A stretch of 9,425 bases of DNA, from the NCBI GenBank assembly GCA_027069035.1, contig JALXFI010000007.1:1-9425 (forward strand). Reading direction: 5' to 3'. This document shows, piece by piece, positions 1-6,295 of the stretch; within the stretch, counting starts at the first letter, position 1, and the number at the start of each line of letters is the position of its first letter. Both the position numbers and the translations under genes were made by a program. This stretch comes from a bacterium. GTDB taxonomy: Bacteria > Desulfobacterota > GWC2-55-46 > S146-80 > JALXFI01. Under the pieces are notes generated by a model, which was given only the letters and a program-made list of their open reading frames with translations, had not been told where the DNA came from and searched no databases.

Positions 1-1545
1 GAAGAAAATATAGATACAACAATCGTAAGAGACATGTACTGGAAGGCGGGACAACGGATTATAGCCATCGCAAGGCTTATAAAAGAGGATGAAAGACTTT
101 TTCCCATATATATCACCAACTTCGGCTGCGGCCCTGATTCCTTTATAACACATCATTTTAAGGCAATACTTAAAGGCAAACCGGTGCTTCAGCTTGAGAT
201 AGACGAACACAGCGCCGATGCAGGTATTATTACAAGATGCGAGGCGTTCTTTGACAGTCTTAAAAATGCAAAGCCCGTTGAAGACAAGGAACTGCCAAAA
301 CCAAAAAGGGATGTCCTTAAAAGTAAATTAAAAAGGAAGATACATATACCCTATATGACCGATCATGTATTCTCTCTTGCTGCCGCATTCAAGGCATGTG
401 GAATGGATGCGGAGGTCATGCCCATGTCCGATGAGGAAAGTTTAAATTACGGCAGGAAATATACCTATGGGAAAGAGTGTTATCCCTGCACACTCACTAC
501 AGGGGACATGTTAAAAATAGTGCGTTCCGATGGGTTTGAGCCGGATAAAACGGCGTTCTTTATGCCGTCTGCAAACGGCCCGTGCCGCTTCGGTCAATAT
601 AACCGCTTCCACAGATTACTGTTAGATGAACTTGGACATAAAGATATCCCTATTTATGCGCCTGACCAGGATCAGGCCTTCTATTCAGAACTTGGGATGC
701 TTGACGGAAACTTTCCTAAATTTGCATGGTGGGGCATTATTGCCACAGATCTGCTTGACAAGCGGCTCAGGGCAACCAGACCGTATGAAATAAACAGCGG
801 TGATAGTGAAGAGCTGTATTGGAAGTGTATAAAAAAAGTATGCAAAGAAATAGAAAGCGGTAAAATACCTGAAGACACGATTAAAGAAGCAAAAAAGGCC
901 TTTCAAAATATCAAGGTTGAAAAAAAGCAGAAAAGGCCCCTTATTGGATTAGTCGGAGAGATATATGTAAGGTCAAACACCTTCAGTAATGATAACTTGG
1001 TAAAAAAACTTGAAGGATTAGGAGCAGAAGTCCTTCTTCCACCTATTGCGGAATGGATTTACTATACAAATAAGACCACGATGAAGCGAACATGGGAACG
1101 TAAGGATTTTACAAACTGGTTTAAGACCGCTCTTAAAGACTATTTCCAGAAACGCTATGAACACAGGCTTGAGAATGTCTTTGACGGCGACCTGCCACTC
1201 GGACATGAACCCGATGTTAAGGATATTATAAACGCAGGGGCGTCATACCTTCACCCATCCTTTGAAGGAGAAGCAATATTGAGCGTTGGCAAAGCGGTTG
1301 ATTTTGTAAATAAAGGTGTCTGCGGCATAGTAAATGCCATGCCTTTTGGCTGTATGCCAGGCACCGTAGTAAATGCCATACTGCGAAAACTGCGGGAGAA
1401 AACCGGCAACATCCCATATCTCAATATGGTCTATGAAGGACTCGAGAACACCAATTCTCGGACACGCCTCGAAGCATTTATTCATCAGGCAAAGACCTTT
1501 GATGACGCAAAGAAAAATAAAAAAACTTATAGCAGAGCAATTTAA
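1..1545 (+). CDS. Acyl-CoA dehydratase activase / HgdB-like protein, C-terminal part (5' end outside window)
   Basis: The frame is open from base 1, so the first ATG at 34 is only an internal methionine; 514 residues are visible. The text matches the C-terminal part of large proteins that join BadF/BcrA-type ATPase activase domains to DUF2229 and HgdB-like regions of the 2-hydroxyglutaryl-CoA dehydratase / benzoyl-CoA reductase family. Seen directly: an NFGCGPDSF motif (Cys codon 127-129), the EIDEHSADAGIITR stretch typical of HgdB-like subunits, KECYPC (Cys codons 478-480 and 487-489), NGPCRFGQYNRF (Cys codon 583-585), and a distal VCGIVNAMPFGCMPG (Cys codons 1321-1323 and 1351-1353). The conserved cysteines are plausible Fe-S ligands. 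Family members couple ATP hydrolysis to low-potential electron transfer in the cytoplasm, but for these large fused forms the substrate is usually unknown. The ATPase domains, if present, lie upstream of the window. The family is confident; the exact role is not. Confidence 0.85.
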   Translation, partial: EENIDTTIVRDMYWKAGQRIIAIARLIKEDERLFPIYITNFGCGPDSFITHHFKAILKGKPVLQLEIDEHSADAGIITRCEAFFDSLKNAKPVEDKELPKPKRDVLKSKLKRKIHIPYMTDHVFSLAAAFKACGMDAEVMPMSDEESLNYGRKYTYGKECYPCTLTTGDMLKIVRSDGFEPDKTAFFMPSANGPCRFGQYNRFHRLLLDELGHKDIPIYAPDQDQAFYSELGMLDGNFPKFAWWGIIATDLLDKRLRATRPYEINSGDSEELYWKCIKKVCKEIESGKIPEDTIKEAKKAFQNIKVEKKQKRPLIGLVGEIYVRSNTFSNDNLVKKLEGLGAEVLLPPIAEWIYYTNKTTMKRTWERKDFTNWFKTALKDYFQKRYEHRLENVFDGDLPLGHEPDVKDIINAGASYLHPSFEGEAILSVGKAVDFVNKGVCGIVNAMPFGCMPGTVVNAILRKLREKTGNIPYLNMVYEGLENTNSRTRLEAFIHQAKTFDDAKKNKKTYSRAI

Positions 1546-1654
1546 AACCCTACATTCCCTAATTTCATAAATACTTCTGTTTTAGTTCCTGGCATATTTT
1601 TATCTCATTATGGGTAAAACTATAAAAGCCTTGTTAAATACTTACATCTCGTGT

Positions 1655-1694
1655 TCCTTATCTTTTTGCCGTAATCAGGAAGTTAAGGATTTTT
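1655..1694 (+). terminator. Weak candidate hairpin with T-tract between the activase gene and the lipid-repair gene
   Basis: TCCTTA (1655-1660) can pair with TAAGGA (1684-1689), and a run of five T follows at 1690-1694. The loop of 23 bases is long and the stem is only six pairs, so this may be chance. It is the only terminator-like element I can see in the 173-base gap 1546-1718, where no convincing sigma70 promoter stands out either. Confidence 0.2.
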
Positions 1695-1718
1695 GTGTTA
1701 ATTAGTGGTGTATGAACG

Positions 1719-4700
1719 ATGGAAAGACAAGGATATGCAGGAAGCTACAGAAAGCTGCTTGGATCTCTTAAATTTGAGGCATACCTCTGGACACAGTTCC
1801 TTGGCGCATTCAACGACAACCTCTACAAGATAGTCCTCTCCCTTATTGCGGTGGATATATCCGCAAAAAACGGCGGGGGCAGCGGTTATTTATCTCTTGT
1901 AGGAGTTGTCTTCATATTTCCGTTTCTCATCTTTTCAGGATACTCAGGCTACCTCTGCGACGTCTATAGCAAGCGCACCGTCATCGTAGTCTCAAAATCA
2001 CTTGAGGCAGCGGCCATGCTGCTTGCCGTATTTGCCCTTATATCAGGCAGTATGCCATTTATGCTCTCCGTTCTCTTCCTCATGGCGCTACAGTCAACAT
2101 TTTTTAGCCCCGCAAAGTACGGAATAATACCCGAAATGCTTCCCGATCGGGACATTTCAAGGGCAAACGGCCTTCTTGAGATGACGACCTTCCTTGCCAT
2201 ACTCCTTGGCACATCAGCGGGGAGTTTCACCTACTCCGTATGGAAGGAACATCTTCAATTTATCGGTTTTATTCTCTCTATTATTGCAGCAGCAGGTGTT
2301 TTTACAAGCCTTGGTGTAGAACGTGTGCCTCCATCCGGCTCTACAAAAAAGTTTGAGGCAAACCCTTTTGGGGAAATATCCAAAGGAATAAAACGTCTGC
2401 ATGGAAATAAGTCCCTTTTCCTTACGGTTATCGGTATTTCATACTTTTGGTTCTTCGGAGCGTTGCTTCAGATGGATGTTCTCTTATTAGGGAAAGAGGC
2501 AATGGGGCTTGGCGACCTGTGGATAGGTCTTCTTATTACCTTCCTTGCAATAGGGATAGGACTTGGCAGTATCGCTGCCGGAAGGCTATCCGGAGATAAT
2601 GTGGAACTGGGGCTCGTGCCGCTCGGCTCCATCGGTATAGCCGTATTCTCTATAATTCTTTCCAGATCGGGTAATTCGTATCCGCAGGCTTCTACAGCTC
2701 TGGCAATGCTCGGTTTTTCCGGAGGTCTCTTTATAGTGCCGCTCAATGCTTATCTCCAACAAAAAAGCGGCAGGCAGGAGAAAGGACGGCTCATAGCAAC
2801 AAACAATTTTCTGAATATGTCGGCAATACTCCTTGCATCAGGGGCGCTCTGGTCATTACATGATATTATCAAACTTAGTTCGGCAAGCATCATCCTCCTG
2901 TTCGGTATCCTCACCATTGCGGCGACCATATATATCCTTACCGTAATACCGGATTTTCTTGTTCGATTCATCCTATGGCTCTTTACTCACACGGTCTATA
3001 GGATACGGATCGTCGGTGAGGATAACATCCCGCTAAGCGGCCCTGCTCTCCTTGTATCCAACCATGTATCGTTTGCAGACGGACTGCTTATAAGTGCCTG
3101 CATACAGAGGTTTGTAAGGTTCATGATCCATAGGGACTACTATGATATGAAGATACTGAACCGGTTTTTCCGCCTTATGAAGGCTATCCCCGTATCCGGC
3201 AAAGGAAGAAAGGATGTAGTAGAATCAATAAACATGGCAAGGGAAGAACTATCTTCAGGACACCTTGTCTGCATATTTCCCGAAGGCGCAATTACAAGAA
3301 CAGGCAATCTCCTTCCTTTTAAAAGAGGGGTTGAAAGGATAGTAAAGGGGATGGATGTGCCGATAATCCCTTTACACCTGGATAGGGTCTGGGGCAGCAT
3401 CTTCAGTTTCAAGGGCGGCAGGTTCTTTTTTAAAAGACCGGAGAGGATACCGTATCCTATAACCGTATCCTTTGGTTCACCGATGCCGTCAAAATCAACT
3501 GCGGCGGATATAAGACAGGCGGTTATGGAACTTTCAGGCAGGGCTTTTTCATACAGAAGAAACAGGGATAACCTCTTACATCTTCATTTTCTAAGGACAG
3601 CAAAAAGAAGGTGGGGTTCCATCGCTATAATAGACTCGACAGGACAGGAACTCACCTTTGGCAGTCTTCTTGTGGTAAGTATGATACTTAGCGGTCTTTT
3701 AGAGAAGAACCATAAGGGAGAAGAGATGATGGCCATACTTTTTCCAACCTCTGCCGGAGGCGCCCTCACAAACATCGCAGCGCTTATGGCCGGAAAGGTA
3801 CCGGTCAATCTCAACTTCACGGTAGGGAAGGATGCAATGGAGCATGCGATAAGCAGGTGCAACATAAAGACTATCATAACCTCAAAAAAGTTTTTGAAAA
3901 AGGCAGGGATATCTGAAATGAAAGGAATGGCCTATATTTATATTGAAGATATGCTGAAAGGTATCGGGATGCGTGAAAAGATGTTTACGGCCATCAAGGC
4001 AAGGCTTTTGCCGTATCATCTTCTGAGGTCTCTTTTTCAGTATGGAGACGGCAATCCGAACGGGCTTGCGACCGTAATCTTTACAAGCGGAAGCACAGGC
4101 GCACCAAAGGGTGTTATGTTATCTCACCACAATATCTTTTCAAATATAGAGGGTTTCTCTCAGATATTAAGGATAACGAAAGATGACAAACTTATGGGTG
4201 TTCTTCCTTTCTTTCATTCATTCGGATTTACTGCAGGGCTTTGGTTTCCGATAATCGCGGGCTTAAGCGCCATATATCATCCCAACCCTCTTGATGCAAG
4301 GAAGGTATGTGAGATGATATCAAAATACAGGGCAACCATCATGATAGGGACACCCACATTCTACAATGCTTATCTAAAGAGGGCTTCAAAGGGTGATCTT
4401 TGTTCTATAAGGCTTGCTATAGCAGGCGCAGAAAAACTGCATGAATCAACTATCAGGACATATAAGGAAAAACATGGCATAGATATGTTTGAAGGCTACG
4501 GATGCACAGAAACAGGCCCTGTTGTATCGCTAAATATACCGGACCATACAAGCGGAAACGAGCATCAGACAGGAAGAAAGATAGGCACGGTTGGGCACCC
4601 AATACCGGGTGTCATGGTAAAGGTTGTGGACCCTGACTCAGGCAAGAGACTGCCGCATGGTGAAGACGGCCTCTTGCTTGTAAAGGGACCGAACGTTATG

Positions 4701-5150
4701 CTCGGCTACCTTTATGAACCTGAAAAAACGAGAAAGGTCTTAAAGGACGGCTGGTATATCACGGGTGATATCGCATCCATAGACGAGGACGGCTTTATAA
4801 AGATAGTGGACAGACTTTCCCGTTTCAGTAAGATAGGCGGCGAGATGGTGCCGCATATAAAGATAGAGGAAGCAGTAAACAGCATACTCGCCTCTCAATC
4901 CTGCGTTGTCACCTCTGTTCAGGATGAAAAAAAAGGTGAACGCATAGTGGTTCTCTATACAGATGGGTCGGTCACATCTCAAGAGATATGGGCGGGGCTT
5001 AAAGAAAAAGGAATCCCCCCTTTATGGCTTCCAGACAAAAGGGATATATACAGAATAGACGAAATTCCTACGCTCGGCACAGGAAAGGTCGATCTGAAAA
5101 GGGCAAGGCAAATAGCGGAAAAAAAGTATGGCTCAAAATTCGGAAGTTAA
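1719..5150 (+). CDS. aas: Trifunctional LplT-Aas fusion: MFS lysophospholipid transporter, 2-acyl-GPE acyltransferase and acyl-ACP synthetase
   Basis: This 1143-residue membrane protein has three modules. Residues 1-410 are an MFS transporter of LplT type, with the opening FLGAFNDNLYK and a motif-A-like GYLCDVYSKR. Residues ~430-620 are a PlsC acyltransferase with HVSFAD (H449, D454) and FPEG (520-523). Residues ~621-1143 are an AMP-forming ANL synthetase: TSGSTGAPKG (789-798), GYGCTETG (926-933), YITGD (1013-1017), DRLSRFSKIGGE (1031-1042) and GTGK with the catalytic-type Lys at 1123. In E. coli LplT flips lysophospholipid inward, and Aas activates a fatty acid onto ACP and re-acylates 2-acyl-glycerophosphoethanolamine. 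Here both are one chain, and the length is close to the sum of the two. All catalytic motifs look intact. ATG 1719 is the first possible start because an in-frame TGA lies at 1713-1715; the Shine-Dalgarno is weak (GGTG, 1706-1709). An out-of-frame ATG at 1712 opens a 19-codon frame overlapping it. Confidence 0.92.
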   Translation: MERQGYAGSYRKLLGSLKFEAYLWTQFLGAFNDNLYKIVLSLIAVDISAKNGGGSGYLSLVGVVFIFPFLIFSGYSGYLCDVYSKRTVIVVSKSLEAAAMLLAVFALISGSMPFMLSVLFLMALQSTFFSPAKYGIIPEMLPDRDISRANGLLEMTTFLAILLGTSAGSFTYSVWKEHLQFIGFILSIIAAAGVFTSLGVERVPPSGSTKKFEANPFGEISKGIKRLHGNKSLFLTVIGISYFWFFGALLQMDVLLLGKEAMGLGDLWIGLLITFLAIGIGLGSIAAGRLSGDNVELGLVPLGSIGIAVFSIILSRSGNSYPQASTALAMLGFSGGLFIVPLNAYLQQKSGRQEKGRLIATNNFLNMSAILLASGALWSLHDIIKLSSASIILLFGILTIAATIYILTVIPDFLVRFILWLFTHTVYRIRIVGEDNIPLSGPALLVSNHVSFADGLLISACIQRFVRFMIHRDYYDMKILNRFFRLMKAIPVSGKGRKDVVESINMAREELSSGHLVCIFPEGAITRTGNLLPFKRGVERIVKGMDVPIIPLHLDRVWGSIFSFKGGRFFFKRPERIPYPITVSFGSPMPSKSTAADIRQAVMELSGRAFSYRRNRDNLLHLHFLRTAKRRWGSIAIIDSTGQELTFGSLLVVSMILSGLLEKNHKGEEMMAILFPTSAGGALTNIAALMAGKVPVNLNFTVGKDAMEHAISRCNIKTIITSKKFLKKAGISEMKGMAYIYIEDMLKGIGMREKMFTAIKARLLPYHLLRSLFQYGDGNPNGLATVIFTSGSTGAPKGVMLSHHNIFSNIEGFSQILRITKDDKLMGVLPFFHSFGFTAGLWFPIIAGLSAIYHPNPLDARKVCEMISKYRATIMIGTPTFYNAYLKRASKGDLCSIRLAIAGAEKLHESTIRTYKEKHGIDMFEGYGCTETGPVVSLNIPDHTSGNEHQTGRKIGTVGHPIPGVMVKVVDPDSGKRLPHGEDGLLLVKGPNVMLGYLYEPEKTRKVLKDGWYITGDIASIDEDGFIKIVDRLSRFSKIGGEMVPHIKIEEAVNSILASQSCVVTSVQDEKKGERIVVLYTDGSVTSQEIWAGLKEKGIPPLWLPDKRDIYRIDEIPTLGTGKVDLKRARQIAEKKYGSKFGS

Positions 5151-5354
5151 AACAAAACCGTTAATGGTACACTGTCTTGTATGGAGAATACGGATAAAAG
5201 ATATTGTGGGTTGCAGATTGGGAACGGCGAGGGACTCGGGCTGGTTGTCTTTTATCATGTTGTTCACAGGTTTATCTCTCAAGATATATCACGGAAAGAT
5301 CTATTTTGCACAACCAAATTCCCAAAAATAGATTTATGTTTTGAGTAAATTCAC

Positions 5355-5382
5355 TTGACTTTACAGATAGCCGTGGTAAACT
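5355..5382 (+). promoter_or_regulatory. Sigma70-type promoter of ssb
   Basis: A -35 TTGACT (5355-5360) and a -10 TAAACT (5377-5382) are separated by 16 bases. Transcription would begin near 5389, giving a leader of only about 20 bases before the ssb start. The -35 matches the consensus in five of six positions and the -10 in four of six. The position directly upstream of a housekeeping gene supports it. Confidence 0.6.
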
Positions 5383-5397
5383 TTATTAAAAAACTTT

Positions 5398-5403
5398 GGG
5401 GAG
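5398..5403 (+). promoter_or_regulatory. Ribosome binding site of ssb
   Basis: GGGGAG lies six bases before the ATG at 5410 and fixes that start, which also gives the usual SSB N-terminus. Confidence 0.65.
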
Positions 5404-5409
5404 TGTGTT

Positions 5410-5820
5410 ATGGCAGGGGTAAATAAGGTTATACTCGTAGGAAGGCTTGGCGCAGACCCGGAGATAAGGTATACTCCGAGCGGTTCTGCTGTTGCAAATT
5501 TTAATATTGCCACCAGTGAAAACTGGAAAAATAAAGACGGACAGAGAGAAGAAAAGACCGAATGGCACAAGATAGTTGCCTTTGGCAGACTTGCTGAGAT
5601 TTGTGGAGAATATCTTTCTAAAGGGAAACAGATTTACATTGAAGGAAGATTACAGACCCGTTCATGGGAAGATAAAGACGGCAACAAGAGATGGTCAACC
5701 GAGGTTGTTGCAAACAATATGCAGATGTTAGGTTCTCCTTCAGGCAGTTCCTCTGAGACACCAGCCAATAGGCCGCCTGTTCCTCAAACCGAACTTACAG
5801 AGGAAGACGTGCCTTTTTAA
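5410..5820 (+). CDS. ssb: Single-stranded DNA-binding protein
   Basis: This 136-residue protein is a standard bacterial SSB, which coats single-stranded DNA as a tetramer during replication, repair and recombination. The N-terminal OB fold (about residues 1-108) carries the typical opening NKVILVGRLGADPEIRYTPS, then ATSENWKNKDG, EKTEWHKIVAFGRLAEICGEYLSKGKQIYIEGRL and the WSTEVVANNMQML strand. A short, low-complexity linker rich in Ser and Pro follows. The chain ends in EEDVPF, an acidic-aromatic tip equivalent to the DDDIPF tail that recruits partner proteins. Its own promoter and short leader lie directly upstream. It is not next to rpsF or rpsR, so it is probably a single-gene unit. A second ssb elsewhere in the genome cannot be excluded. 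Confidence 0.97.
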   Translation: MAGVNKVILVGRLGADPEIRYTPSGSAVANFNIATSENWKNKDGQREEKTEWHKIVAFGRLAEICGEYLSKGKQIYIEGRLQTRSWEDKDGNKRWSTEVVANNMQMLGSPSGSSSETPANRPPVPQTELTEEDVPF

Positions 5821-5834
5821 GCTTTTTGTTTCAA

Positions 5835-5873
5835 ACAAATTGTCAGAAAATCAACTCTCAGCGTACAATTTGT
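5835..5873. repeat. Nine-base inverted repeat just downstream of ssb
   Basis: ACAAATTGT (5835-5843) and its exact reverse complement ACAATTTGT (5865-5873) are separated by 21 bases. Each arm is itself nearly palindromic, so the pair could be two binding sites about three helical turns apart (30 bases centre to centre) rather than a hairpin. It lies 15 bases after the ssb stop. Its function is unknown. Confidence 0.45.
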
Positions 5874-6025
5874 GGCATTTATCCCGCAAAAATTTCATAT
5901 TTTATCTCACAAATTCAACAGACCTATAGTAACTATATTTTCTAACCTATACTCTTTGTATCAAATCTGGCTTATTTAGCGATAAAAACTGGGTTAAATA
6001 CCCCAAATATATCAGACGTCTGTGG

Positions 6026-6050
6026 TTTAGATTTTTTTATTAAATCTAAA
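6026..6050 (+). terminator. AT-rich stem-loop, possible weak terminator downstream of ssb
   Basis: TTTAGATTT (6026-6034) pairs perfectly with AAATCTAAA (6042-6050) around a seven-base loop. The following bases are pyrimidine-rich (TTCTCCTTTTTCC) rather than a clean T-run, and the stem holds only one G-C pair. Termination would therefore be inefficient at best, and it lies over 200 bases past ssb. It could equally be a structural element in a leader RNA. Confidence 0.3.
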
Positions 6051-6283
6051 TTCTCCTTTTTCCTCCTACATATTTTCAGTAAAGCTTTTCATAAGTATTT
6101 GATTTTACAAATATAATTACTTTTCATCTCTTCGGCGACCCGATTAAGCCTTTAAACTTAAAGCATTTTATCCTTGTTGTAAGGCATGCATATTGCATTC
6201 ACAAAAGATGGAAGAAAAAATTTATCTTATTGGTGTTAAAGCTGCACTGAAATAGAGCCGATACCTCAATAAAAGGGGAAGCA

Positions 6284-6289
6284 AAGGAG
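6284..6289 (+). promoter_or_regulatory. Strong ribosome binding site of the glycosyltransferase gene
   Basis: AAGGAG, six bases before ATG 6296, is a near-ideal Shine-Dalgarno site. It fixes the start and suggests efficient translation when the gene is transcribed. Confidence 0.8.
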
Positions 6290-6295
6290 AATATA

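Larger units (their letters stand above)
5821..6295. other. 475-base AT-rich non-coding gap between ssb and the glycosyltransferase gene
   Basis: I see no gene I can support here. What is visible is a set of short dyads: ACAAATTGT/ACAATTTGT (5835-5873), TATAGT-A-ACTATA (5925-5937), GGGT-N5-ACCC (5991-6003, T5994 pairing with A6000), the perfect palindrome CAGACGTCTG (6013-6022), a nine-pair stem (6026-6050), TCGG-CGAC-CCGA (6132-6143), CTTTAA-AC-TTAAAG (6150-6163) and ATGCA-TAT-TGCAT (6186-6198). A perfect -10-like TATAAT lies at 6112-6117 but has no convincing -35. The gap must hold the end of the ssb transcript and the promoter and leader of the downstream gene. Many small dyads are expected by chance in AT-rich DNA. 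Confidence 0.6.

Noticed and set aside
681..1485. Minus-strand and alternate-frame open frames of 60-80 codons inside the activase gene.
   Set aside because: They lie fully inside a gene with clear family motifs, lack start signals and have compositions typical of antisense translation.
1964..4982. Several minus-strand frames of 60-97 codons inside the transporter-acyltransferase-synthetase gene.
   Set aside because: They are shadows of a long gene whose motifs are continuous in its own frame. None has a recognisable domain or plausible start.
5232..5260. G-T rich stem (AGGGAC with GTCTTT) after the lipid-repair gene as a terminator.
   Set aside because: The stem depends on two G-T pairs and an 11-base loop, and the tail is a short mixed T-run. 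Too weak to support.
5128..5348. Two short plus-strand frames in the gap before ssb (5128-5331, 67 codons, and 5181-5348, 55 codons).
   Set aside because: Neither has a Shine-Dalgarno site or a recognisable protein. The first begins inside the end of the preceding gene, and the second ends right at the ssb promoter. I take the gap as non-coding.
6087..6117. Possible promoter with TATAAT at 6112-6117 for the glycosyltransferase gene.
   Set aside because: The -10 is perfect, but no acceptable -35 lies 16-18 bases upstream and there is no TG extension, so I do not call it a promoter.
6120..6165. A GC-richer island with TCGG-CGAC-CCGA and CTTTAA-AC-TTAAAG that looked like a possible riboswitch or small RNA core.
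   Set aside because: I could not match it to any riboswitch consensus I know. The stems are only four to six pairs, so it is listed only as part of the dyad-rich gap.
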